A DNA stretch of 9,397 bases from a bacterium (lineage in GTDB: Bacteria; Verrucomicrobiota; Verrucomicrobiae; JAJYAR01): the NCBI GenBank assembly GCA_021779435.1, contig JAJYAR010000067.1:1-9397 (forward strand), read 5' to 3'. Below the pieces are notes generated by a model, which saw nothing but the letters and a program-made list of their open reading frames with translations, had not been told where the DNA came from and searched no databases. Below, piece after piece: positions 1-7,059 of the stretch. Each line of letters opens with the position of its first letter. The stretch's first letter is position 1. A program made the translations under genes and the position numbers.

Positions 1-1271
1 GACAGCATTGGGAGCCTGCCGAGCGGCTCTTGCGGAGTCGCGACGATGGCGTGCAGCAGTCGCGAATACGCCTCGCTCCAACGTTCGATCGTTGTGCGGC
101 GGAACAGGCGCGTCGCGTAATGGAGACGGATGTTCAGCGTACCGGCCTCGCGAATGATGTCCGCGTTGAAGTCGAGCATCCCGGAGCCCTCGTACTGGTC
201 GACGGTGACGATCTCCAGGTCGCGCGTCCTCATCGCACGGTTGTCCGCGTTCTCGTAGGCGAACATCACATCGAACAGCGGGTTCCGGTCCGGGTTGCGC
301 GGGGTATCCAGCTTCTGGACGAGATCGCCGAACGCGTACTCGGAATGGTCGTATGCGCCGAGACATGTGCCCCGCACCTGCCTGAGGAACTCAAGGAAGG
401 ACACCTCCGGCCGTGGACGGAAGCGCAGCGGCAGCGAGTTGACGAACATGCCCACGACCTCGTCGTTGTCGGCGCCGGGCCGGCCTGCCACCGGGAGCCC
501 GACGACGATGTCGCCGGCCTCCGTCAGGCGGTGCAGCAGCGTCGTGAACGCGGCGAGGAGCACCATGTAGAGCGAGGCGCCCTGCCCGCGGGCGAAGGCC
601 TCGAGCCGCGCGGTGTGCGCGGGATCGATTGCGAGGAGAACCTTGTCGCCGCGGAAATCCATGCCGCCGTTGCGCGGGAAGTCGGTTGGCAGTTCGAGGA
701 CGGGAAGCCCGCCCGCCATCTCGCCGAGCCAGTACGCCTCCTCGGCGCGGTGGGACGGGCCTGCGCGACGCTGCATTGCCTCGTCGATCGCGTGGCGGTA
801 CTGCCGCTTCACCGGCCTGAGCCGCGCGCCATCGTAGAGCGAGGCGAACTCCCTGAGGATGACGTTCATCGACAGCCCGTCGGCGGCGATGTGATGCACG
901 TCGACCAGAAGGTAACCGCGCGTCGCGTCGATCGGCGCGTAGCCGACGCGCAGCAACGGCGGCTGCTCCAGGTCAAACTTCCTGATGAACGACTGCAGCA
1001 GTGCATCCGGCGAGCGGCCCGCGAGGTCGAGGGTCTCGAGGAAGAACCGCGGCTCGTCGAAGATGTGCTGGCACGGCCTGCCTGCGATGAGCCCAAAGCC
1101 GGTGCGCAGGCTCTCGTGACGCCGGATGATCTCCTGGAAGGCGTCCTGGAGCCGGAACGTGTCGACCGGGCCCCGCATTTCCCAGATGCCGGAAAGGTGA
1201 TACGGCATCTCTGCGCCGTCCCGCTGGCACAACGCGTGGAGCCGCTCCTGCACGGAGGACAGCGGAAGGAT
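1..1271 (-). other. NRPS condensation domain (cut at the window edge)
   Basis: Residues from about 1583 to 2005. The core motifs run in order: LSSVQERLHAL (C1-like), RRHESLRTGF (C2), DVHHIAADG with the catalytic His1709 and Asp1713 (C3), DIVVGLPVAGR (C4), VGMFVNSLPLR (C5) and RNPLFDVMFAYEN (C6). The intact HHxxxDG motif indicates an active domain that should join the beta-amino acyl chain to an amino acid on the next carrier. The sequence at the edge, LGRLPML, normally sits just ahead of an adenylation domain, so the domain is nearly complete here. Subtype (LCL, DCL or other) cannot be settled by eye. Confidence 0.93.
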
Positions 1272-4200
1272 GCGCTTCGGTGCGTTGGCGCCGGCCTGGA
1301 TGGCGAAGCCACCCGCGCGCATGGCGCCGACACACTGCTTCACCGCGGCGATGAGGCGGTCGACGTCCTCGTCCGTGTGCGCGGTCGAGAGACAGCAGAT
1401 GCGCTGCTCCCACGTGTAGAAGCCCTGCTCCGTCAGCAGATAGAACAGCAGTTCCATCTCGATCGGATCGCCGAGCGTATCCAGGCGGAACTGCGAGCCG
1501 AACCAGGACGCGCGCAGGGCGACCGACTCCGCCTCGAAAAAGGCGTTGAGCTCCTTGCCTAGCCGCTCGGTCCGGCGGTTGACCGCCTCGTGCAGCGCTG
1601 GTCCGGATGCGATCAGGTGATCGAGGGCCGCGTTGGCGGCCGCGAGCGCGAGCGGGTGCCGGTTGTGTGTTCCTCCGGTGAAGATCGTGCGCGGCGTCGG
1701 CGCTGAGTCGTCGCCGAATCGCCAGAACCCGCCATCGATCCAGTCCAGGTAGCGGGCCTTGCCCGCGACGGCGCTGAGCGGCAGGCCGCCGCCGACGATC
1801 TTTCCGTAGGTGACGAGATCGGCCTGGATGCCGAACCAGGCCTGGGCGCCGCCGGCGTGGATGCGGAAGCCGTTGATCATCTCGTCGAAGATCAGGGCAA
1901 CGTCGAGTTCGGCGGTGAGCTTGCGAAGCCTGCGGAGGAAACGCTGCGGCTGAAACCCCGGGCGGCGGCTCTGCACGGGCTCGACCATGACGGCGGCGAG
2001 CTGGCCCGCGTTCTCGCGTATCCAGTCGAGCGCGTCGTCGCTGCCGTAATCGAGAACACGTGCGCTCTGGACCACGTTCGCGGGCACGCCGGGAGAAAGC
2101 GGGCGCGGCCCCTCCTCGGTGGGGACAACCAGCACCTCGCCATTGAAACCATGATACGCCCCGGCGAACTGCGCGATGAGGGGCCGGCGCGTCGCGGCGC
2201 GTGCGAGCCGCTGGGCAAGGATCACCGCGCCGGTGCCGGTGATGGAAAGCGTGGCGCGCTCGGCGCCCGTCAGCTGGCAGATCTTGCGTGCCACGTCGCC
2301 GGCGAGATCGGCCTGCGGGCCGAGTGCGGCGGAACGGTCGATTTGCCGGTGCAGCGCGTCGTTGATGAACGCGGGGGCATGACCAAGGAAATGGACACCC
2401 ATGCCGAGCGCGAGGTCGATGTACTCGTTGCCGTCGATGTCCCAGAGTCGGGCACCGGCGGCGCGCTCGGCGACGATCGGATATTTGAGCTCCTTGAAAC
2501 TCCGCTTGAACTGGAGGCTGGCCTTCCAGTCGGCGAGGTGCATGCGCCACTCCTGCGTGCGCTCCTTCGAACGCCGCGTGCGGACGTTGTACCGCTCGAT
2601 GAAGGCACCAAGGAACGCCTGCTGTCGGGGCGTGAGCTTCTCGGCCTCGAGCTTCAGGCCGGCAAAACCCGCGGTCATCCGGCTGTCGACGGTCGCCGCG
2701 ATCCTCGGCTGGCTCGCGGCCGCGGCGGCCGCCGGCTGGGTCGCGGACAGGGTGCCCTCACCCCGCATCGCTGCATCCGTCGTGGTAGGGGCGCTCTCGC
2801 CCCGCAACGCTGCATTCGTTGCGGGCGGGGTGCCCTCACCCCGCTGCTCGCCCTCGGCGGCACACAGTTTGCCATGGGCCGTGAGGAAATCCACGAGCGG
2901 TCCGATCTGGTGCAGTTCCTCGTAGAACTGCTTGATCGAGATGTTCACCTGGAACCGCTTCTCGAGCACGCGCCCCGCGCGGACAAACATCAGGGAGTCG
3001 AGGCCCATTTCCAGCAGGTTCGCCGTGCGCGGCAGATCCGCGGGCTCGAGCCCGCTCACCTCGCTGATGATGGCCTGCACCTCGGAAAGGACATCCGGCT
3101 CCATCGCGCGAACCGCCTCCGCCGCCGCGGGTGACACCGCGGCAGGAGCGCAGGTCGGTGTCTCGGGAGCCGCCGCTTCGACAACGCGCTCCTCCGTCGG
3201 AGCCACCGCAGCCGGCTTCGTGTCCGCTGTTTCCGTCGGGGCATCGTCGAGCCAGTGACGCTTCCGCTGGTACGGGTATACGGGGAGAACGATCCGGTTG
3301 AACGCGCGCCCCGCCTGCACCTGCATCCAGTCGATAGTCAGGCCGGCGGCCCAAAGCCGCCCGGCACCGTCGAGCATCGAGCGGAGGTCGTCCTGTCCGC
3401 GACGCAGGCTCGGCAGCCACCTGGCCTTCGAGGAAACCTTCTCGCGGACGGCGCGGAAACACAGGTCGAGGCCGACCAGCGTCGGGTCCGGACCGACCTC
3501 GATGAAGAAGTCGAGCTGCTGCGCATGGAGCAGCGTGATGCTCTCGCAGAACCGGACGCTCTGGCGGACATGCTTCACCCAGTACTCGGGCTGGGTGACT
3601 TCCTTTTCGACAAAGCCACCCGTGACGTTCGAGATGAGCTTGAGGGTCGGCTTCCGCAGCTTAAGCGATGCGGCGACGGCTCTCAGCTCATCGAGGATCG
3701 GCTCGGTCATCGGCGAGTGAAAAGCACGTCCGATGCGCATCCTGACAACACGGAGCTGCGCCTTGTCGAAAGAGGCCTGCAACGCGTCGATGGACGCTTC
3801 GGCTCCGGAGACCAGCACGATCTCGGGCCCGTTCACCGCGGCTATCGACGCCGTGGCGGCATAGGGTTTCACCATCTCAGCGACGACGGACTCGTCGGCA
3901 AACACCGTGAGCATCGCCCCGGCCGCGGAGCGTTCCTCCATCAGCCGGCCGCGGGCCACGATCAATTTCAGCGCATCATCGAGGTCGAAAACCCCGGCGA
4001 GGCAGGCGGCCGCGTATTCGCCGACGCTATGGCCAAGCGCCACCTCCGGATGGACACCCCACGACTGCCAGAGCCGGGCGAGCGCGTACTCAATGACAAA
4101 CAGGCCCGTCTGGGTGTGAACGGTGCGATCGATCTCGGACAACGCTTCCGTGTTGCGCGACGTATCGAGGACCGAGCGCGCAGCTCCGCTCCCGGCCGGC

Positions 4201-6017
4201 TGCGAGGGGACGGCAAACATGACCTCCCGGATTTCACGCCCGAGCAGCGGCAGAAGTTTCTCCGCGCAGAGATCCACGTTCTCGCGAAAAACCGGATGAG
4301 CGTCGTACAACCCGCGGCCCATGCCGGCGTACTGGGAGCCCTGGCCCGTGAAGACAAAAGCGCTGCGAAGCTTCTCGCGCGCCTGCGACACGGCAACGCC
4401 ACGCGCCTTCCCTGCGTCGGCAAACGCACGCAGCGAGGTGGCCGCATCGACAGGGGAATTGGAGACGAGCGCGAGCCGCTCGCCGAAGGCAACGCGTCCG
4501 AATTGCGCGGTGCCTGCCGCATCGGGCCAGGAACCCGCGGGCAGCGCGGACAGGGCGTCGGCATACTGTCGCGCCAGGGCGCGCAACGCCTCCGGCTGCC
4601 TCGCGCTGAGGACAAGCAGTTCCGGACGATCCGGCGCCGTTGTTTCGCGCGCCACACCCGCCGGCGCGGCCGGCGCCTCGGCAAAGACGACATGGACATT
4701 CGTCCCGGCGAAACCAAACCCGCTCACGCCGGCGACGCGACGCCGTTCGCCGCGGGGCCACGCATGCAGGGCGTCGACCACGCGAACGCGACCGCCCGCC
4801 CAGTCGATGTGCGAACTCGGCTGCCTGAAATTGAGGTGCGGCGGCAGCGCCTCGTGACGGAGCGCCTCGATGACCTTGAGGCTGCTCGCCATCCCGGCCG
4901 CGGCTTCGAGGTGTCCGAAATTCGTCTTCACCGAGCCGATGCGCAACGGGCGCGCCGGATCGCGCCGCGGTCCAAACACCGCACCGAGGGAATTCACCTC
5001 GATCGGGTCGCCCAGTCTCGTGGCCGTCCCGTGCGCCTCCACGTAATCGACGTCACCCGGTTCCAGACCGGCCGACTTCAACGCCCGGCGGATCACTCGC
5101 TGCTGGGCGGCGCCGCTCGGCACGGTCAGGCCGCCCGAGCCGCCGTCCTGGTTGACCGCAGAGCCAAGGATGACCGCGAAGATCGTGTCACCGGCCGACT
5201 GCGCGTCGCTGAGCCGCTTGAGCACGAGCGCGCCGCCGCCCTCGCCTCGGGCATAGCCCTGCGCCTGCTCGTCGAACGTGCAGACCCTGCCGTCGGGCGA
5301 GAGCAGACCGGATTTCGCGAAATTGATCGTGAGTTCGGGACCGAGGATCCGGTTCGCCGCCGCCGCGAGCGCCATCTCGCACTCGCCGCGCCGGAGGCTT
5401 TCCGCCGCCAGGTGAATCGCCACGAGCGCCGACGAACAGGCCGTATCGACGACCATCGAGGGGCCGTTCACCTTCAGGAAATACGAGAGCCGCCCCGCGG
5501 CCGGGCTGGCCGTGGAACCGGTGCCGAAATAGGGATCGATGCGCCCGCGGTTCGATGGACCGAACAGCCTGAGCGCGTAGTCGATGCCGCTCATGCCGAC
5601 GAACACGCCGACGTCCCGGCCGGCGATCGTATCAGGACGGATATTACCCGACTCCAGCGCATGCCACGCCACCTCGAGCAGGAGTCGCTGCTGCGGATCC
5701 AGGCTCTGCGCCTCCTTCGGCGCGATGCCGAAGAACGCGGCATCGAACAGGTCCGTGTCGTCGAGGTAGGCGCCGTACGTCCCCTCCATGCCGCCGGAAC
5801 GCGCCGCGGGCGTGGGCCGGATCGCACATTTTCCGCCGGACAGGAAATCCCAGTACGCCGAAGGATCGCCGCATTCGCCGGGGAACCGGCACGCCATGCC
5901 GACCACCGCGATCGGTTCGGCGCGGGGCCCCGTTTTCTTCAACTCGGCATTCTCGGCCTTGAGCCGGCGGATTTCCGTAACCGCCCTGGCGAGCAGCTCC
6001 CTCGAGTCCTCAGGCAT
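1..6017 (-). CDS. Hybrid PKS/NRPS megasynthase, KS-AT-ACP-aminotransferase-C (partial, runs off left edge)
   Basis: The reading frame is open for 2005 codons from the ATG at 6017 to the window edge with no stop, so the protein is larger than seen here. Residues 1-30 are a short charged helix, probably a docking segment. They are followed by a ketosynthase (about 34-447), an acyltransferase (553-860) with a normal post-AT linker ending LPVYPYQRKRHW (911-922), an ACP (970-1045), a repeat-bearing linker, a class-III aminotransferase (1130-1570) and a condensation domain (from 1583). No ketoreductase, dehydratase, enoylreductase or methyltransferase domain lies between AT and ACP. The layout matches MycA/ItuA of mycosubtilin/iturin and, without the C-methyltransferase, McyE of microcystin. 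It should extend an acyl chain by two carbons, convert the beta-keto group to an amine and condense the result with an amino acid. There is no loading module, so the starter must come from another protein. An adenylation domain is expected just beyond the left edge. The start is supported by GGGAGG eight bases upstream and by the overlap with the FkbH-like gene. Confidence 0.95.
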   Translation of the reverse strand, partial: MPEDSRELLARAVTEIRRLKAENAELKKTGPRAEPIAVVGMACRFPGECGDPSAYWDFLSGGKCAIRPTPAARSGGMEGTYGAYLDDTDLFDAAFFGIAPKEAQSLDPQQRLLLEVAWHALESGNIRPDTIAGRDVGVFVGMSGIDYALRLFGPSNRGRIDPYFGTGSTASPAAGRLSYFLKVNGPSMVVDTACSSALVAIHLAAESLRRGECEMALAAAANRILGPELTINFAKSGLLSPDGRVCTFDEQAQGYARGEGGGALVLKRLSDAQSAGDTIFAVILGSAVNQDGGSGGLTVPSGAAQQRVIRRALKSAGLEPGDVDYVEAHGTATRLGDPIEVNSLGAVFGPRRDPARPLRIGSVKTNFGHLEAAAGMASSLKVIEALRHEALPPHLNFRQPSSHIDWAGGRVRVVDALHAWPRGERRRVAGVSGFGFAGTNVHVVFAEAPAAPAGVARETTAPDRPELLVLSARQPEALRALARQYADALSALPAGSWPDAAGTAQFGRVAFGERLALVSNSPVDAATSLRAFADAGKARGVAVSQAREKLRSAFVFTGQGSQYAGMGRGLYDAHPVFRENVDLCAEKLLPLLGREIREVMFAVPSQPAGSGAARSVLDTSRNTEALSEIDRTVHTQTGLFVIEYALARLWQSWGVHPEVALGHSVGEYAAACLAGVFDLDDALKLIVARGRLMEERSAAGAMLTVFADESVVAEMVKPYAATASIAAVNGPEIVLVSGAEASIDALQASFDKAQLRVVRMRIGRAFHSPMTEPILDELRAVAASLKLRKPTLKLISNVTGGFVEKEVTQPEYWVKHVRQSVRFCESITLLHAQQLDFFIEVGPDPTLVGLDLCFRAVREKVSSKARWLPSLRRGQDDLRSMLDGAGRLWAAGLTIDWMQVQAGRAFNRIVLPVYPYQRKRHWLDDAPTETADTKPAAVAPTEERVVEAAAPETPTCAPAAVSPAAAEAVRAMEPDVLSEVQAIISEVSGLEPADLPRTANLLEMGLDSLMFVRAGRVLEKRFQVNISIKQFYEELHQIGPLVDFLTAHGKLCAAEGEQRGEGTPPATNAALRGESAPTTTDAAMRGEGTLSATQPAAAAAASQPRIAATVDSRMTAGFAGLKLEAEKLTPRQQAFLGAFIERYNVRTRRSKERTQEWRMHLADWKASLQFKRSFKELKYPIVAERAAGARLWDIDGNEYIDLALGMGVHFLGHAPAFINDALHRQIDRSAALGPQADLAGDVARKICQLTGAERATLSITGTGAVILAQRLARAATRRPLIAQFAGAYHGFNGEVLVVPTEEGPRPLSPGVPANVVQSARVLDYGSDDALDWIRENAGQLAAVMVEPVQSRRPGFQPQRFLRRLRKLTAELDVALIFDEMINGFRIHAGGAQAWFGIQADLVTYGKIVGGGLPLSAVAGKARYLDWIDGGFWRFGDDSAPTPRTIFTGGTHNRHPLALAAANAALDHLIASGPALHEAVNRRTERLGKELNAFFEAESVALRASWFGSQFRLDTLGDPIEMELLFYLLTEQGFYTWEQRICCLSTAHTDEDVDRLIAAVKQCVGAMRAGGFAIQAGANAPKRILPLSSVQERLHALCQRDGAEMPYHLSGIWEMRGPVDTFRLQDAFQEIIRRHESLRTGFGLIAGRPCQHIFDEPRFFLETLDLAGRSPDALLQSFIRKFDLEQPPLLRVGYAPIDATRGYLLVDVHHIAADGLSMNVILREFASLYDGARLRPVKRQYRHAIDEAMQRRAGPSHRAEEAYWLGEMAGGLPVLELPTDFPRNGGMDFRGDKVLLAIDPAHTARLEAFARGQGASLYMVLLAAFTTLLHRLTEAGDIVVGLPVAGRPGADNDEVVGMFVNSLPLRFRPRPEVSFLEFLRQVRGTCLGAYDHSEYAFGDLVQKLDTPRNPDRNPLFDVMFAYENADNRAMRTRDLEIVTVDQYEGSGMLDFNADIIREAGTLNIRLHYATRLFRRTTIERWSEAYSRLLHAIVATPQEPLGRLPML
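1308..2630 (-). other. Embedded class-III (GSA-type) aminotransferase domain
   Basis: Residues about 1130-1570, full length for the family. A typical leading helix (LTPRQQAFLGAFIERYN) and the family signatures GARLWDIDGNEYIDLALG and GHAPAFI come first. They are followed by YHG (1288-1290), Asp1378 in IFDEMINGFR, which should pair with the PLP pyridine nitrogen, Lys1406 in TYGKIVGGG as the Schiff-base lysine, and LSTAHTDEDVDRLI near the end. These are the landmarks of the MycA/McyE-type domain that turns a beta-keto thioester into a beta-amino thioester. One oddity: the phosphate-loop motif usually written NSGTEAV or NTGSEAV reads ITGTGAV (1259-1265), so the Asn is Ile and the Glu is Gly. The Gly-Thr pair is kept. 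Confidence 0.93.
2749..2844. repeat. 39-nt in-frame tandem repeat with hairpins (REP-like), about 2.5 copies
   Basis: Copies begin at 2749, 2788 and 2827; the third fades after 2844. Each copy starts with a 16-nt hairpin: 2788-2803 is GGGGCG-CTCT-CGCCCC, 2827-2842 is GGGGTG-CCCT-CACCCC, and the first copy is the same as the third with its outermost pair lost. The TG/CA to CG/CG change keeps pairing. Between hairpins, 2801-2809 and 2817-2825 form a perfect 9-bp stem around the loop CTGCATT. On the protein level (minus strand, 2727-2843) this gives three 13-residue units, RGEGTPPATNAAL, RGESAPTTTDAAM and RGEGTLSATQPAA, in the linker between the ACP and aminotransferase domains. Compensatory changes point to DNA- or RNA-level structure rather than protein selection. 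No function is known to me. Confidence 0.85.
2883..3110 (-). other. Acyl carrier protein domain of the megasynthase
   Basis: Residues 970-1045. The phosphopantetheine site is Ser1008 in LLEMGLDSLMFV, a canonical GLDSL motif. The preceding 45 residues are a proline/alanine-rich linker. The third-helix region (ISIKQFYEEL) resembles carrier domains that sit just before PKS-embedded aminotransferases. It would hold the beta-keto intermediate while it is transaminated. Confidence 0.93.
3438..4361 (-). other. Acyltransferase domain of the megasynthase
   Basis: Residues 553-860. The domain carries FTGQGSQYAGMG (556-567), the catalytic Ser664 in GHSVGEYAAA, an RGRLM stretch with the arginine expected to hold the extender carboxylate, and the specificity region GRAFHSP with His767. 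AFHS resembles the HAFH fingerprint of malonyl-specific domains rather than the YASH of methylmalonyl ones. The rule comes mainly from actinobacterial enzymes, and I cannot tell by eye whether this domain takes malonyl-CoA or the hydroxy/methoxymalonyl-ACP presumably made by the adjacent operon. Confidence 0.93.
4677..5918 (-). other. Ketosynthase domain of the megasynthase
   Basis: Residues 34-447. The domain opens with EPIAVVGMACRFPG and carries the complete catalytic triad: Cys194 in DTACSSA, His329 in EAHGTAT and His369 in TNFGHLEAAAG. The spacing of the three residues is that of active type I ketosynthases. It should accept an acyl chain from an upstream carrier protein and condense it with the unit loaded by the next domain. 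Nothing suggests inactivation. Confidence 0.95.
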
Positions 6018-7059
6018 CGAGTGCGCCTCCCATTGTCGCCTTCACTCCGAGATAGCGCGGGAGTTCGGGAATGCTGGAGAGATCGGCCTCCAGCACAGCG
6101 AGGCCGTCCGACTCGCCGACCTCGGAGAAGCCGGCGAACTTGTAGGTGACGTACATCATTCGATTGCGATCGGTGGCACGGAAATCCGCGAGCAGTCTGA
6201 CGCCTGCGGCACGTGCCTCTTTTCGTAGAAGGGTGATCAAGGCGCCGCCGACACCGCGGCTCATCACACGGCAGGACATGAGCAGCAGCTTGATCGTCCA
6301 GGTGTCGCGGGTGCATTCCAGCAGCACCACTCCGATCTTTCCGTAGCTGCCATGTTTGTCGGTGAGTTCGGCGACGAGCAGCCGGTGACTCGGCGACACG
6401 CGGAATGCCGCGAGTTCCTCGGCACCATACACGCGTCCGGTCGTGTTCAGCTGGTTGGTGCGCGCCACGAGTTCCTCGACGCGGGCGAGGTCGTCCGCCC
6501 CGGCCGGCGCGACCGTGAGGACCATGCCGAGCGTCGAAAGGAAAGCATCACTTGCGCCGCCAAACGCGGTCTCCTCCTCCTTGCGGACAAGGTCGGCCTG
6601 GTACATCTCGCGCCGACGCCGCGCGTCCTCGGTCACAACCTTCGGCGTGAACTCGGGTTTCGCGGGCAGAACCGCGGCCTCCGCCGCGTCGTACACGCGC
6701 ACCTGAGGCTCGGTAAACACGACTTCGTCCCGCTCGAACACCTGGTCGTCGATGAAGGCGAGCGTGTCGATTCCGATGTTCAGGTTCCTGGCGATCGCGC
6801 GAACACCGGATGACTTCGGCTCCCAGCCGATCTGCGGGTGAAGGAAATATCCGGCGAGCCCGAACCGCTTCAGCTGCTCCAACGCGGGGCCCAGCTCGTT
6901 CCGGCTGGCGATGGACTGCAGGATCCCGCGCCCGTCGAGCGTCTCGATCGTCTCACGAACGCCCTCGCGCAGCGTGAGCGCATCTCCCTCGAGCAGCACG
7001 CCGTTCCACAGCGTCTGATCGAGATCCCAGACCAGGCATTTGATGCCCGGGAGCTTCAT
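6010..7059 (-). CDS. fkbH: FkbH-like HAD-family glyceryl-ACP synthase
   Basis: A 349-residue protein with the FkbH architecture. The N-terminal HAD phosphatase/transferase domain has the nucleophile motif DLDQT (Asp12, Asp14), the second motif around SIASRNE (49-55) and the acidic motif FIDDQVFERDEV (102-113). A C-terminal acetyltransferase-like half contains TNQLNTTGRVY, YGKIGVVLLE and the conserved LLMSCRVMSRGVG (Cys263). Family members bind 1,3-bisphosphoglycerate, remove phosphate and pass the glyceryl group to an ACP, the first committed step to hydroxymalonyl/methoxymalonyl-ACP; related proteins serve tetronate and glyceryl starter formation. The ACP and two dehydrogenases just upstream favour the extender route. 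The ATG start overlaps the acyl-CoA dehydrogenase stop (ATGA) and has GGAGG 11 bases upstream. The gene end overlaps the megasynthase start by eight bases. In several known clusters an O-methyltransferase gene follows; here it does not. Confidence 0.93.
   Translation of the reverse strand: MKLPGIKCLVWDLDQTLWNGVLLEGDALTLREGVRETIETLDGRGILQSIASRNELGPALEQLKRFGLAGYFLHPQIGWEPKSSGVRAIARNLNIGIDTLAFIDDQVFERDEVVFTEPQVRVYDAAEAAVLPAKPEFTPKVVTEDARRRREMYQADLVRKEEETAFGGASDAFLSTLGMVLTVAPAGADDLARVEELVARTNQLNTTGRVYGAEELAAFRVSPSHRLLVAELTDKHGSYGKIGVVLLECTRDTWTIKLLLMSCRVMSRGVGGALITLLRKEARAAGVRLLADFRATDRNRMMYVTYKFAGFSEVGESDGLAVLEADLSSIPELPRYLGVKATMGGALDA
6026..6031 (-). promoter_or_regulatory. Ribosome binding site of the megasynthase
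   Basis: The minus strand reads GGGAGG, eight bases before the ATG at 6017, inside the last codons of the FkbH-like gene. It supports that ATG as the start and, with the eight-base overlap of the two genes, suggests coupled translation. Confidence 0.7.

Noticed and set aside
30..1562. Plus-strand open frame of 510 codons
   Set aside because: Antisense to the condensation domain and the end of the aminotransferase domain, both of which are well supported on the minus strand; no domain is visible in the plus-strand product.
973..2550. Minus-strand open frame of 525 codons in another frame
   Set aside because: It overlaps the megasynthase frame that encodes the PLP lysine, DEMINGFR and condensation-domain motifs; the alternative translation is Arg/Pro/Ala-rich without domains.
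2788..2842. Rho-independent terminator hairpins
   Set aside because: The stems are short, not followed by a T run on either strand, and lie inside a continuous coding frame.
2749..2844. CRISPR-like array
   Set aside because: The 39-nt units are contiguous without unique spacers, there are under three copies, they sit in frame within a gene and no cas gene is nearby.
1857..3134. Plus-strand open frame of 425 codons
   Set aside because: Antisense to the aminotransferase, repeat linker and ACP. Its repetitive segment is just the 39-nt repeat read on the other strand.
3110..3250. Hidden ketoreductase or methyltransferase domain between AT and ACP
   Set aside because: Only about 47 residues of Ala/Pro/Thr/Glu-rich linker separate the post-AT motif from the ACP, far too short for either domain.
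3255..6149. Plus-strand open frame of 964 codons
   Set aside because: It lies antisense to the KS, AT and part of the upstream gene, whose minus-strand frame carries full catalytic motifs. Its translation is Arg/Gly/His-rich with no recognisable domain, typical of a GC-rich antisense shadow.
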